From the NCBI GenBank assembly GCA_016841825.1, contig JAENYK010000009.1, forward strand, positions 124,001 through 188,000: DNA of 64,000 nucleotides, written 5' to 3'. Under the pieces are notes generated by a model. That model did not search any database. It was not told where the DNA came from and worked only from the letters and a program-made list of their open reading frames with translations. This document shows, piece after piece, positions 31,545-40,819 of the stretch. Position 1 is the stretch's first letter. Each line of letters opens with the position of its first letter. Made by a program: the position numbers and the translations under genes. This stretch comes from Halothermothrix sp. GTDB lineage: Bacteria; Bacillota; Halanaerobiia; DY22613.

Positions 31545-32468
31545 TCAGACAATGTTCCTCTCCAGCTCCTCCAACATTCTCCTGGCCAACAGCACACTTC
31601 TTCGATCACCAAATCTCGTTCCCCAGACGATTCCACTCAATCCAGCCTTAATACAAGCGAGCTTAATCTGTACTTCCTTCTCCTCCAAAATATCCAGCCC
31701 ATAACCGCTAAAAAATGCGTTTTTCCCCTGTGGAAAATTTAGAAAATACCGTTCATACATAATTGTAAAATTATCCACACTAAAACCCCAAAGCATATTT
31801 TCAAAATCAATCATTCCCATAAACTCACCCGTCTTTTTACTCACAATCCAATTATTTGGACTCGAATCCCAACTGACTGCACAAGGAACCACCCCCTCAA
31901 ATATATCAACTCTATCCAGTGCCCATTCAGCAAGACGTAGTTCTTCTAAACCAAAACACTGCGTTTCTTTACCACCATTAAGTGCATCAAGTATTGACTG
32001 CTGCATATAATAGACCGGATCTTCATGATGAAATATCTCAATTGGCTTCCCCGCACAATCCGGTCTTCCAAAATATGTACCCTTAAACTTATCATGTAAC
32101 ACTCTGGTCAACTCTCCAGCTTTGAAATAAGCTCTTTCTATCTGCTCATCAGCTAAACCCGACATCTCTCTCAAGGTTACTCCCTCTAAAACCGTGATGA
32201 TAATCGCCTGATAAATTTCACCATATAAAGTATGTACCAACTCGGAAGCAAATGGCTCAATCGCAGGAATTCAGTTCTCATATGCAAATACCTCCGGATG
32301 CCACCGCGTTTTCCTTGAATGTGACTTGACAAAGTAATCTTGCTTTTCTGTCTTACTCCTTATCCTCCACACACCAGTACGCGAACTTCCTTCACGATAA
32401 CTTTCCAGAATCTCATATTCACCTAAACACTCTACAACTCCCCAATGCAACTCCACTGGCGTAATCAA
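31545..32468 (-). pseudogene. APH-family phosphotransferase interrupted by an in-frame TGA
   Basis: The reading frame from a TTG at 32468 (GAGGTGAT 8 nt upstream) to 31545 would encode a 307-codon kinase of the aminoglycoside/choline phosphotransferase fold, but codon 66 is TGA (32273-32271). The text on both sides reads through naturally (HPEVFAYEN, stop, IPAIEPFA) in the same frame; Trp (TGG) is the simplest ancestral codon. The catalytic region has SWDSSPNNWIV (Asp and Asn kept) and MIDFEN as the metal-binding motif. A 231-residue C-terminal fragment could start at 32240 but lacks the nucleotide-binding N lobe. Nonsense mutation is most likely; a base-calling error is possible. Confidence 0.75.
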
Positions 32469-32480
32469 ATCAATCCATCA

Positions 32481-32944
32481 CCTCTCTTTTCACCTACAAC
32501 ACCTAACCAATAAAACACTATGACATCTACTAGCCGCAATACATTCAATTTTTCTATTAATCCATTAACCTCGCAAATCCATCTTTCATCCTCAAAACGC
32601 TCTATACAGTCAGATAATCAGTAATATGTACATATTAATTCAGCAAATCTCAACAATTACCTCTCTTATAAAGAAAATCAATTTGGAAATATGAGAAACA
32701 CAAAATATTTAAGTCTCTTTAAAATACCTTACTATCTCCCCTAAAAATAGTTTTACATCCTTGTCGAAAATCTCTCAACCAATTGCTTGATTCTAATTTT
32801 TAGATATTGTTTAATTAATAAGTCAATGTTTTCCCAAATTTTATCTTTATTTATATATATATTTATGTTATAATATAATTAGTAAAATAATCCATTATAT
32901 CTAGGATTTTATTCCCGGGTATAATCAAAAAAGGGGGAAATGTA
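32481..32944. other. Intergenic region between divergent genes
   Basis: About 460 bp of low-complexity AT-rich DNA separating the minus-strand kinase remnant and the plus-strand secreted protein gene. A TATAAT at about 32869-32874 could be the -10 element for the plus-strand gene, but I see no convincing -35 element. No coding sequence or RNA gene was recognised. Confidence 0.4.
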
Positions 32945-34528
32945 GTGAAAAGAAGAGTGATGATTATTTTCGCAACTGCAGTACTCATGGTGTGTATCTC
33001 TTCAATGATGGTTCAAGCGAGTTGGGAATGGTCAGATCCCAGTTGGTTCACTGATTATTACGGTGTTTCAATTCCATCTCCCTGGGGTGCCAGTAATCAT
33101 TATGGGCTTGACTTAACCGATTCCCAACAATGTCCACCAACAGAAGGTTGGGTTCTTTATCAGTCTGGAAAACAACCGATTGTAACATACTTTGCACTCT
33201 ATAATAAGTATACAGGGGTTCTACGATTGTTCCTCTATCTAGGAAATTCCAGTACCACAGGCGAACAGGACTTTATTTTAAATTGTCGTTTAGAAAATGG
33301 CAGTGGATACCTAATTGATCCTGCTTTTTTCCTGAATGAATGTGGACCAATTGCTTTTAGTCTTGAAGAAAAAAACACAGAAATCAATAATGATCGAGTC
33401 TCTGTTGTCAGGGCATATTACAGAAAATGGATTGCTCTGGATTATTTTGTATCATACGATCCAGCCTATTACTCCAATTATTCTAATAACAATCACTTAT
33501 ACTTGCGATTAGACATAGATTCGAAAACTGTGTCTACCATTGAATTAGAGGGTTCCTTTGAATTCGAAGTCGATACTATCCTTCCAACTCATGCTTCTGG
33601 ATTTATGGGTTTATTAGGAAATGTCTTCGGTAAAAATGGACAGGTTCGCAATATTGAGAAAGATGTATCCAGTCTTAAAGATACTATTAAAAGCGACTCA
33701 GACCAACTCAAAGAGACCGGAGAAAGCGACAAATCAAAACTTGGTAATATTCTTGATCTGGCAGCTTCTACGATATCAATAGTTGATCCTTTTGTCGGAA
33801 TAGGATTAGGAGTATTTGACATTATCGGATCTTTTACGAATTTCTTAAGCCCTGTCACTACCAAAACTCAACATTCCTATGGAGAAGGTACCATTAGTCT
33901 CAATGGGACGATTATTACTAACAGCCCAATTGATTTTATTCGACTGGGACTACCATACTGTAATTATACTTATGGAAGTGATAATCCTACATTTGACGGG
34001 AAAATAGGGCTATTTTCTTTGATTGAAAATCCCACATTTACGATTCACCGCGATAAGATTCAATACCGTTACATCGGTCAATCGGCAGGTATCACTGATC
34101 CTCAGGAACTTTCCATCTACTACGAAACAGATTTCGATTTTTCAAATCCACTAGATCATATAGTAGTCAATCCTGAGAGTCAGATGGAATTGCTAGAATG
34201 CAAAGTACTAACTCAATTTATTTTTATGTGCGGCTCCCCTTACTCTTATAGTTATTTATACCAGAAACTTGATACAAAAAATGGCATCAGACAGAAAGAA
34301 TTTCAACCTTATCTACGAGATGGCTCATTGCTCCATGTCTCAGAGAATGGATTTATTATGAACCCATTTATAACTCCTTACATTAAATTGTATCTTAAAT
34401 TTAGACATGTTACCGACCATTCCATCGTCGTCGAAGTCATGAGAACTTATAAAGCAAACTATACTTATGTTGACGATTATGAAACCATTTACATTGAAGG
34501 TGAAGGTGGCGGTGGTTTAATTCCCTAA
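32945..34528 (+). CDS. Secreted protein of unknown function
   Basis: 527 residues with a typical signal peptide (KRR, hydrophobic core, cleavage probably after MVQA near residue 26). The mature part begins with an aromatic-rich stretch (WEWSDPSWFTDYYG) and contains GWVLYQSGKQPIVTYFALYNKYTG, strand-rich sequence, and a charged segment at about 235-265 (KDVSSLKDTIKSDSDQLKET) that could form a short helix. It ends with Gly residues (EGEGGGGLIP). I recall similar 'YNKYTG.LR.F' motifs in hypothetical surface proteins of other phyla but cannot name the family. The GTG start is preceded by AAGGGGG. It is the only plus-strand gene in about 60 kb and is followed by a terminator. Confidence 0.82.
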   Translation: MKRRVMIIFATAVLMVCISSMMVQASWEWSDPSWFTDYYGVSIPSPWGASNHYGLDLTDSQQCPPTEGWVLYQSGKQPIVTYFALYNKYTGVLRLFLYLGNSSTTGEQDFILNCRLENGSGYLIDPAFFLNECGPIAFSLEEKNTEINNDRVSVVRAYYRKWIALDYFVSYDPAYYSNYSNNNHLYLRLDIDSKTVSTIELEGSFEFEVDTILPTHASGFMGLLGNVFGKNGQVRNIEKDVSSLKDTIKSDSDQLKETGESDKSKLGNILDLAASTISIVDPFVGIGLGVFDIIGSFTNFLSPVTTKTQHSYGEGTISLNGTIITNSPIDFIRLGLPYCNYTYGSDNPTFDGKIGLFSLIENPTFTIHRDKIQYRYIGQSAGITDPQELSIYYETDFDFSNPLDHIVVNPESQMELLECKVLTQFIFMCGSPYSYSYLYQKLDTKNGIRQKEFQPYLRDGSLLHVSENGFIMNPFITPYIKLYLKFRHVTDHSIVVEVMRTYKANYTYVDDYETIYIEGEGGGGLIP

Positions 34529-34551
34529 GCTTATAAAATAATCCTGAGCAC

Positions 34552-34586
34552 AAAAGTACTCCTATTTTTTTGATAGGAGTACTTTT
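34552..34586 (+). terminator. Hairpin terminator after the secreted protein gene
   Basis: A 14-bp perfect stem (AAAAGTACTCCTAT / ATAGGAGTACTTTT) with a T-rich loop, 24 nt after the stop codon. The A/T-rich outer stem gives T runs on both strands, so it may serve the convergent thrS as well. Confidence 0.8.
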
Positions 34587-34651
34587 AACTTGCTTTTCAT
34601 CAACTGAGTAAAAACTAATTCTCCATATTTACCTAAATTCAAATGCAATAA

Positions 34652-36589
34652 CTATAGCTTCTGTTTTATCTCCTGCAAAATATAACTTCTAAACTCCTCC
34701 AGATCAAAACTACCGATGTCACCCTTTTTCCGATCCCGTACCGCTACAGTATTAACATCAGCCTCTTTCGAACCTACTACCAGCATATAGGGTATCTTTT
34801 CCAGTTGAGCCTGTCGAATCTTATAACCCAGTTTCTCCCCACTATCATCAATTTCCACACGAATTTTCTCAGTTTCCAAAACTCGCTTAACTTGATAGGC
34901 ATAATCTAGTAAATTTTCTGATACTGGTAAAACCCGTACCTGAACTGGAGCTAACCAGGTGGGGAAAGCACCCGCATATTTCTCAATCAACATCGCTAGG
35001 GTTCTCTCATAACAACCCAGTGAAGTTCTATGAATAACAAATGGTCTCTTCTTCTCATTATCCCGATCCACATAATACATATCAAATCGCTCGGGAAGTG
35101 CAAAGTCAATCTGCACAGTGATGATAGTATCTTCTTTCCCATGAACATTGTTAAATTGAATATCCAGTTTAGGGCCATAGAAAGCCGCTTCTCCATCAGC
35201 CAGCACATAGTCAATTCCCACTTTATCCAAAATTTTCTGCATCTTCTCCTGAGACTCTTCCCAGGCGAGAGGGTTATCAATATACTTTTCCTTATTGTTT
35301 GGATCCCATTTGGAGAATTGATACCAGATATCATCCTGAATCCCCAAAGTATGCATCATATAATTTATCAGATCCAGCACTCCCAAAAATTCCTCCTCCA
35401 ACTGTTGTGGAGTACAGATTAGATGAGCTTCAGATATGGTAAACTGCCGCAGACGGATCAGACCATGCATCTCACCGGAAGATTCATTTCTGAATAAAGT
35501 TGAAGTCTCCGCATAGCGAAGAGGCAATTCTCGATAGCTCCGCATTTTTGCCTTGTAGATCATAAACTGGAAAGGACAGGTCATCGGGCGCAGGGCCAGC
35601 ACTTCCTGATCTCGATCCTCATCTCCCAGCACAAACATCCCATCTTTATAATGCTGCCAGTGCCCAGATATCTTATACAGATCACTTTTAGCCATCAGTG
35701 GTGTTTTGGTCAACTGATAACCCCTACGCTCCTCTTCATCTTCCACAAATCTCTGCAAAAGCTGCACAATCTTTGCACCTTTAGGCATCAACAAAGGTAA
35801 ACCCTGACCAATATTCTCATCAGTAGTGAACAATTCTAACTGTCTTCCTAATTTGTTATGGTCACGCTTTTTCGCTTCCTCTAATCGCTGGAGATGTTCA
35901 TCTAACTCGCTCTTTTTCAAGAAAGCAGTACCGTAAATCCTCTGCAGCATCTTATTCTTCTCACTACCCCGCCAGTAAGCACCAGCAACACTGATTAACT
36001 TGAAAGCTTTAACCATACCAGTAGATGGCAGATGTGGACCTCTACACAGATCAGTAAACTCACCCTGTCGATAGAAACTCACAGTATCAACTTCCAGATC
36101 TTCCAACAGTTCCACCTTATAGACCTCACCTTGATCCTGCATTAACTCAATCGCCCGTTTTCGAGATAATTCTTCCCGAAGAATTACTAAATCTTCAGCA
36201 ATAATCTTTTGCATCTCTTCCTCAATCTTCTGTAAGATCTCCTGTGAAAAGTTAGTATTCAGATCAAAATCATAATAGAATCCCTCATCTATCACTGGCC
36301 CAATAGCCAGTTTTACTTCAGGAAAGATCCGTTTCACAGCCTGTGCCATAATATGTGCTACAGTATGACGATATATCTCCAATGCCCCGTCAGAACTCGA
36401 AGTAATAATCGCTAATTCTACATCTTTTCGCAATTCAGTCGTTGTATCAACTAATTCCCCATTGACATTTCCCGCTATAGCAGCTTTACCTAATCGCTGA
36501 CCAATACTGTAAGCGACCTCTCTTACCGTTGTTCCCGATTCAAACCTCTTCTCTGAACCATCAGGCAAAATTACTCTAATCTGACCCAT
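34652..36589 (-). CDS. thrS: Threonyl-tRNA synthetase
   Basis: A 645-residue class II synthetase that charges tRNA-Thr. In order: TGS domain (1-60), editing domain with the HTVAHIMAQA zinc/editing motif and FTDLCRGPH, catalytic core with Cys of RPMTCPFQF, motif 2 FRNESSGEMHG, a motif 3 region with HRTSLGCYERTL, and a C-terminal anticodon-binding domain (VLPVSENLLDYAYQV). The editing residues are kept. The start is supported by AAAGGAGGAA. It is monocistronic and controlled by the T-box leader upstream. The length is normal for the family. Confidence 0.97.
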   Translation of the reverse strand: MGQIRVILPDGSEKRFESGTTVREVAYSIGQRLGKAAIAGNVNGELVDTTTELRKDVELAIITSSSDGALEIYRHTVAHIMAQAVKRIFPEVKLAIGPVIDEGFYYDFDLNTNFSQEILQKIEEEMQKIIAEDLVILREELSRKRAIELMQDQGEVYKVELLEDLEVDTVSFYRQGEFTDLCRGPHLPSTGMVKAFKLISVAGAYWRGSEKNKMLQRIYGTAFLKKSELDEHLQRLEEAKKRDHNKLGRQLELFTTDENIGQGLPLLMPKGAKIVQLLQRFVEDEEERRGYQLTKTPLMAKSDLYKISGHWQHYKDGMFVLGDEDRDQEVLALRPMTCPFQFMIYKAKMRSYRELPLRYAETSTLFRNESSGEMHGLIRLRQFTISEAHLICTPQQLEEEFLGVLDLINYMMHTLGIQDDIWYQFSKWDPNNKEKYIDNPLAWEESQEKMQKILDKVGIDYVLADGEAAFYGPKLDIQFNNVHGKEDTIITVQIDFALPERFDMYYVDRDNEKKRPFVIHRTSLGCYERTLAMLIEKYAGAFPTWLAPVQVRVLPVSENLLDYAYQVKRVLETEKIRVEIDDSGEKLGYKIRQAQLEKIPYMLVVGSKEADVNTVAVRDRKKGDIGSFDLEEFRSYILQEIKQKL

Positions 36590-36661
36590 TCTCCATTCCT
36601 CCTTTTTTAGAAATTAAAATCTCATTAATAGCAAGCTGTTAATGCCTTAAGTTTAACGACT

Positions 36662-36712
36662 TCAGAAGGAGATTTGTTCCTCCACCTATAAAGAGCAGGA
36701 GATTTCCCTTCT
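36662..36712 (-). promoter_or_regulatory. Second inverted repeat in the thrS leader
   Basis: TTCAGAAGG and CCTTCTGAA form a perfect 9-bp stem between the T-box terminator and the gene. There is no T run after it, so it is not an obvious terminator; it may stabilise the processed mRNA end. Confidence 0.35.
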
Positions 36713-36722
36713 GAAATGTCAT

Positions 36723-36977
36723 AAAAAAAACCTTATCCTATCTCTTACAAGAGACGGATAAGGTCCGTGGTTCCACTCTACTTGGTCGAATACTCAACCC
36801 ACTCAATAAGGATAACGGCTTTAACCGGATAAGAATACTCCCTTATAATAATGGTTTCCTCTTATCAGCTCTGGGGTGGTCTTCAGATATCCATACTTAA
36901 GGTGCTTTCAGCCTTGACACCATTCTCTGTAATAAGCTCTGGCTATCTTACTCTTCCCTTCATCGCTACTGGCTATT
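36723..36977 (-). promoter_or_regulatory. T-box riboswitch leader of thrS
   Basis: The minus strand carries the T-box antiterminator sequence AGAGTGGAACCACG (36779-36766), which overlaps a terminator with stem CCTTATCC/GGATAAGG and eight T (36762-36723). Upstream are the conserved apical stem I region GAATGGTGTCAAGG and, on its 3' side, GAAGACCACCCC near 36875, where ACC triplets can serve as the threonine specifier codon. Uncharged tRNA-Thr would stabilise the antiterminator and switch thrS on. Confidence 0.9.
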
Positions 36978-36983
36978 TTACCA

Positions 36984-37012
36984 ATTTTAGCATATCTACT
37001 ACAGAATGTCAA
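36984..37012 (-). promoter_or_regulatory. Promoter of thrS
   Basis: Minus strand TTGACA (37012-37007), 17-nt spacer, TAAAAT (36989-36984). It places the transcript start at about 36977, just before the T-box structure. Confidence 0.85.
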
Positions 37013-37177
37013 CCAGTAGTTTGATCAATCATCCAACACCGACAAAAAACATAACGTAATCTGCTATTTTGAAGGAAAAATCACAAATAAAGAATAGTAA
37101 CAATAACCAGATAGGTAAGCCCATTATTTAAAATTTTGGAAGGTTTCCTTATGGCGAATTTAACTGAAATTATGACC

Positions 37178-38236
37178 TTAATATAGATATATTCGGACAC
37201 CAAACTGTAACTGAGTCACTTTATGCAGATTAATAGAATTAGCTGCCAGATCTACCTGAAAATTTTCCATATTCATTCCCAGAAAATAAGTCCAAAATTC
37301 AGTCTGCCGGACTAACCCAAAAGAAAAATCCGGAACTCTTTTCAAATGAAGTGTTCCTTTAACTCCAACCTCCCAACTATTATTATATCTAACCCAATTC
37401 TCAATCTTATATGAATCCTTATGATAATCTATCTTGCCGATCCATTCCGGTCGAATATCAACCTTTAATGTACAATCTGGAATGTACACTCCACTTACGG
37501 GTGGTTTAAGTGATGGTATTCCTTCTGCATCTGGTTGAATAAAGTCAAGATCAATTTTACCATGATACTCATCAATCCCCTTCCAAACTATACTACTAAA
37601 TAGATCATCTCCAGAAAAAGAAATAGTAATCTTCTCGGTTGGATGATATTTTAAATTAAAATAACAACCTAGACCTAAACCCAGATCCTCTGCATACCCT
37701 TGCCAGAAAACAGAGTTTGCTTTAATATCATATCCTAATATGGCATCATCAGCATTAACCGCCTGACCATCTTTAATATCTATTTTAAAGAGACTAGTTC
37801 CCTGAATGACTTTACACCCAGTATTTAAATCCCAGTTTTTATGAAGCAGGGAAACTCCCATAAGAAGATTCTTTCGTGTATATTTTACATAACTGCCGCT
37901 GATTCCATTATACTCATTAGGTAGTTTTGCCTTTTTTAAAGTATAGTACAAAACCTGACCTGCACTTAGATTATAATCTATAATCGTAGCCTTCTCAATC
38001 TCCAACCCCATCTCCATACACCCATCTCTAAACAGATAACGAGTCATTATCTCTGAATACAAAATCCCGGAATGAGTGGGCAAAAAGACTGGGATATAAG
38101 TTTGATCAGCTGATTTGGATAAAAATTGACCATTGGAATCTAACTGATATTCAAACAATGTTTCACTGGCATAAACAAAAGTTGATTGAACTAATCCTAA
38201 TCCAATAAAGAGAAGCAAAAAAATCCTGCGGATCAT
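37178..38236 (-). CDS. Predicted outer-membrane beta-barrel protein
   Basis: 352 residues with a signal peptide (MIRRIFLLLFIGLGLVQS, cleavage probably after VYA). The mature protein is rich in alternating strands with aromatic ends (for example GLGLGCYFNLKYHPTEKITISFSGD and FSFGLVRQTEFWTYFLGMNM), and it ends FGVRIYLY, a terminal aromatic residue typical of proteins inserted in an outer membrane. There is no hydrophobic anchor. If correct, the host has two membranes, as Halanaerobiales and a few other Firmicutes do. No specific family or ligand was recognised. It is separated from the lipoprotein gene by the hairpin element at 38298-38387. Confidence 0.7.
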   Translation of the reverse strand: MIRRIFLLLFIGLGLVQSTFVYASETLFEYQLDSNGQFLSKSADQTYIPVFLPTHSGILYSEIMTRYLFRDGCMEMGLEIEKATIIDYNLSAGQVLYYTLKKAKLPNEYNGISGSYVKYTRKNLLMGVSLLHKNWDLNTGCKVIQGTSLFKIDIKDGQAVNADDAILGYDIKANSVFWQGYAEDLGLGLGCYFNLKYHPTEKITISFSGDDLFSSIVWKGIDEYHGKIDLDFIQPDAEGIPSLKPPVSGVYIPDCTLKVDIRPEWIGKIDYHKDSYKIENWVRYNNSWEVGVKGTLHLKRVPDFSFGLVRQTEFWTYFLGMNMENFQVDLAANSINLHKVTQLQFGVRIYLY

Positions 38237-38297
38237 ATCATATCACTCCCGAAAATAGGAAAGGAACAAAAAGTTATCCTTTCCCTCAAGTGAACTC

Positions 38298-38387
38298 GTT
38301 CAGCTAAAGCTGAACTTCGGGGCTTCAGATGGGGATTCAACCCCACCTGAAGTAGAACAAGGCAGCTCCCATTTATAAAAGTGGGAG
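38298..38387. repeat. Three-hairpin element, possible IS200/IS605-type remnant
   Basis: Three consecutive inverted repeats: GTTCAGCT/AGCTGAAC (38298-38315), CTTCAGaTGGGG/CCCCAcCTGAAG (38323-38352) and CTCCCA/TGGGAG (38366-38387). The composition is GC-richer than the flanks. From memory such clusters occur at the ends of IS200/IS605-type elements and as stand-alone copies without transposase. No transposase gene is nearby. Confidence 0.5.
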
Positions 38388-38411
38388 GCATAGAACTTAG
38401 ATATACTTTTA

Positions 38412-40151
38412 TTAGATAGAATCTAGTTTAAAGTATTGGTTGAAATCAAGATACAGAATATCAAATTCTCCTTCAGTATAATTTACTGTTAAATAAGGTG
38501 TTTCTGATATATTTGTTGGAATAATCTTTTTAATTGTTGCCAACTTTGAACCATCTGCAGAGAGAATCTGACCTACTTCTTCCCCATTTGCTGAAGTGTC
38601 ACCACATTCAAGTTCTAGAGTAGAACCATTTCTATCAAGAACATTAACACTAGCTATCCTGGTTTCATAATTAAATGCAATATCACCGTTCAGGGTAATT
38701 TCATTTTTTGCAATCATAAAAGAAAACATATCAGTATGTTCCTCAGACGAATAGACATAATCAACATCTACAGAATAAATATCACCATCGACATAAGCCA
38801 ATGTACCTTCTAAAGTTAAATCTCTCACGGGTACAAAATATTCTGAACCTTGAAAATCCCCGAGATTAGTTACTTTATAAATGATTGAACCGTCAAATTC
38901 TGTAGAATCAGATTTATATCCAGCATCAAATTGTAGGTATTCTATAATGAGTTCCATACTATAATTAATTCTTGTATCATCTCGATCCGAATCATTGTAT
39001 TTTAACCAGGCCAAATTTAAGTCAAATCCACCAGAGATTTCATAATAATCCGGGAACTCAAAGGTACCATTACCTTGAATATTCATTGGACTATAAAAAT
39101 CTACTACACCTTCTTCAGCTGTCATACTAAAGTTAATATATCCGTCGAAGCGGGCTACTGAACTTATAATTGAACCTTCTAATGATAAGGTTAATTCATC
39201 AATAACTTGGGGTAGATTAAAAGAACCACTTACAGTGATATCATCATTAGAATTATCCTGCTCTGGATTGAAAACCACCTCAATTGCAGCAGTTGGACCA
39301 GATGGAACTATAAAATTAGTAGTATACTCATCGATAGGTTCAATGATCGAAACAATATGACTATTTTGATCACCGATTTCTAAGGATGCAGAATAAGTTG
39401 CATCAGGGTTATCAGTAGATTCAATTGTATATGTAAATAAAGAATTCGTTAAATCAATAGTCATAGAATTCTCGGAATCATCATCCATTCGTCTTTCGAA
39501 ATTAGTTGCAACAATAGTTACAATAACACCATTATTATCGTCGTTTACCTTCCATTCAAGAGAATCTTCGGTACTGCTTCCTGGGGTTTCTAAAGTGTAA
39601 TGTATAGATCCCCACTCAGGATCAACAACAGAAGTATAGATACCGGGAGCATATTCAAGAATCTGGGTATGAGTCAAACCAGATATCAACTCTGCCATGT
39701 ACTCACCCATATCTTCATAAAAGGGATATAACTTCTTCTCAAAATGATCTCGAATAATACTCTCTTCACAAACAGCAATAGTCCCTAAACGATACATACT
39801 ATTTGAATAATTAGTAACCATCTGTTTAGCTAGATTTCCGGATAGAGCCAATTTAAAATCTAATTCCCCAGTACCATCTTTTTTTATCTCAACCATTTCT
39901 TCCTTTTTTTGATAACCATCAGCAATTACCGTGACTTTCTGGGTAGTAGCTTTAATTTCAGTAGCGATATACTTACCTTTAGCATCAGTTGCAAAAGTTT
40001 TACCATCAATTGAGATTAACGCATCTTTGATCGGTTGAAAAAATTCATCTGTTACCTTGCCGCTCAACGAACCTTTTTTAGTAAACAAATTACATCCACT
40101 AACAATAATGACAATTAATAACAAGCTCACTACCATCAATTTCCTCTTCAT
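38412..40151 (-). CDS. Lipoprotein with a carboxypeptidase-regulatory-like domain
   Basis: 579 residues. A lipoprotein signal peptide ends in the lipobox VSGC (Cys20). Residues about 27-95 (GSLSGKVTDEFFQPIKDALISIDGKTFATD...) form the Ig-like, carboxypeptidase-regulatory-type domain often found in surface proteins. The rest is acidic and strand-rich with repeated 'xDGxIxFxxxx' type stretches and many Asp, Glu, Thr and Ser, suggesting an extracytoplasmic beta structure. No enzyme motif was seen. A good AGGAGGT-like site precedes the ATG. A possible promoter lies far upstream (40594-40622), giving a leader of about 440 nt. Confidence 0.78.
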   Translation of the reverse strand: MKRKLMVVSLLLIVIIVSGCNLFTKKGSLSGKVTDEFFQPIKDALISIDGKTFATDAKGKYIATEIKATTQKVTVIADGYQKKEEMVEIKKDGTGELDFKLALSGNLAKQMVTNYSNSMYRLGTIAVCEESIIRDHFEKKLYPFYEDMGEYMAELISGLTHTQILEYAPGIYTSVVDPEWGSIHYTLETPGSSTEDSLEWKVNDDNNGVIVTIVATNFERRMDDDSENSMTIDLTNSLFTYTIESTDNPDATYSASLEIGDQNSHIVSIIEPIDEYTTNFIVPSGPTAAIEVVFNPEQDNSNDDITVSGSFNLPQVIDELTLSLEGSIISSVARFDGYINFSMTAEEGVVDFYSPMNIQGNGTFEFPDYYEISGGFDLNLAWLKYNDSDRDDTRINYSMELIIEYLQFDAGYKSDSTEFDGSIIYKVTNLGDFQGSEYFVPVRDLTLEGTLAYVDGDIYSVDVDYVYSSEEHTDMFSFMIAKNEITLNGDIAFNYETRIASVNVLDRNGSTLELECGDTSANGEEVGQILSADGSKLATIKKIIPTNISETPYLTVNYTEGEFDILYLDFNQYFKLDSI

Positions 40152-40642
40152 AAACTTTTGACCTCCTTAGTCAACAATTTAATATTATATTTCTTATTCC
40201 CCAAAATATTATTTTTTCCTTCTTTAAAGCGTATTTTTTTTAATTTATTCAAATTTAGTCACTTTCTTGTTCTCCTTAACCAAAGTAACATAACCCTAAT
40301 AAATTCTCTTTTCCCTGATAGTGTATTCTAATTCTCATTATTCTTATAATCATCAATTACGGTTTTATAACTGATGATTATAAAGCCAGTTGCTTAGATT
40401 AACCATCTAAAATCGGCTTATTTTGAAATTAGTTCTTTTTTCCTGTCAAAGATCATTTTATATGTTTCAAAGAACCATATACTATCTCATTAATAAGAAT
40501 ATTATATCTCAATGGACAGCCAATTTGACCTGCAAATCAGCTGAAATTTTTATTTGATTATTTTATTCCATCTTATATGACTGATGTAAATGTATTATAC
40601 CAACACCCATTGGTGTTGAACATATTCATCTGATAATAACAC
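40152..40642. other. Long intergenic region upstream of the lipoprotein gene
   Basis: About 490 bp. It contains a 12-bp perfect stem TTATAATCATCA/TGATGATTATAA with a 16-nt loop (40344-40383), without a T run, and the palindromic promoter-like repeat at 40594-40622. I found no coding sequence. Confidence 0.5.
40594..40622 (-). promoter_or_regulatory. Promoter-like element with an operator palindrome in the spacer
   Basis: Minus strand TGTTCA, 17 nt, TATAAT. The spacer holds the inverted repeat CAACACC-CATT-GGTGTTG (40601-40618). A related copy is at 47741-47768 before the VOC gene. Placement of a dyad between the -35 and -10 elements resembles MerR-type or repressor control. Confidence 0.5.
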
Positions 40643-40687
40643 AAAAAAAGTACTTTCTCACGAATAATCAGAGAAAGTACTTTTTTT
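40643..40687 (-). terminator. Terminator of the maturase-peptide unit
   Basis: A 10-bp GC-containing stem (AGTACTTTCTC / GAGAAAGTACT) extended by A/T pairs, with an 11-nt loop and a run of seven T on the minus strand. It begins 3 nt after the small peptide stop codon. Confidence 0.9.
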
Positions 40688-40689
40688 GA

Positions 40690-40815
40690 CTATGCGATTG
40701 GGCCAGGAATATCATTACCCCAATCACATTTATCAGGGTTGTAGATCTCGCACCAACCAAAATACGGACAAACAATTTTCGCACTTTCATTAATTGCAGG
40801 AACTAATATTTCCAT
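40690..40815 (-). CDS. Candidate RiPP precursor peptide, 41 residues, three Cys
   Basis: A short gene read directly from the sequence. The ATG at 40815 is 4 nt after the stop of the radical SAM/SPASM maturase gene, and its ribosome binding site (AAAGGGGGGTGA) overlaps the maturase C-terminus, so translation is coupled. The peptide starts MEILVPAINESAKIV (a leader-like segment) and continues with a Cys- and aromatic-rich part containing CPYFGWC (C16, C22), then NPDKCDWGND (C30) and an end PGPIA. There is no signal peptide. A terminator follows at once. Promoter, maturase, peptide and terminator make a closed unit, which is why I call it the maturase substrate. Known RiPP classes made by SPASM enzymes include sactipeptides and ranthipeptides with Cys thioether links; I do not recognise this peptide family. 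Confidence 0.78.
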   Translation of the reverse strand: MEILVPAINESAKIVCPYFGWCEIYNPDKCDWGNDIPGPIA

Positions 40816-40819
40816 TATC

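Noticed and set aside
40344-40383. 12-bp stem hairpin as a terminator
   Set aside because: AT-rich stem with a 16-nt loop and no T run on either side; kept only as a note in the intergenic entry.
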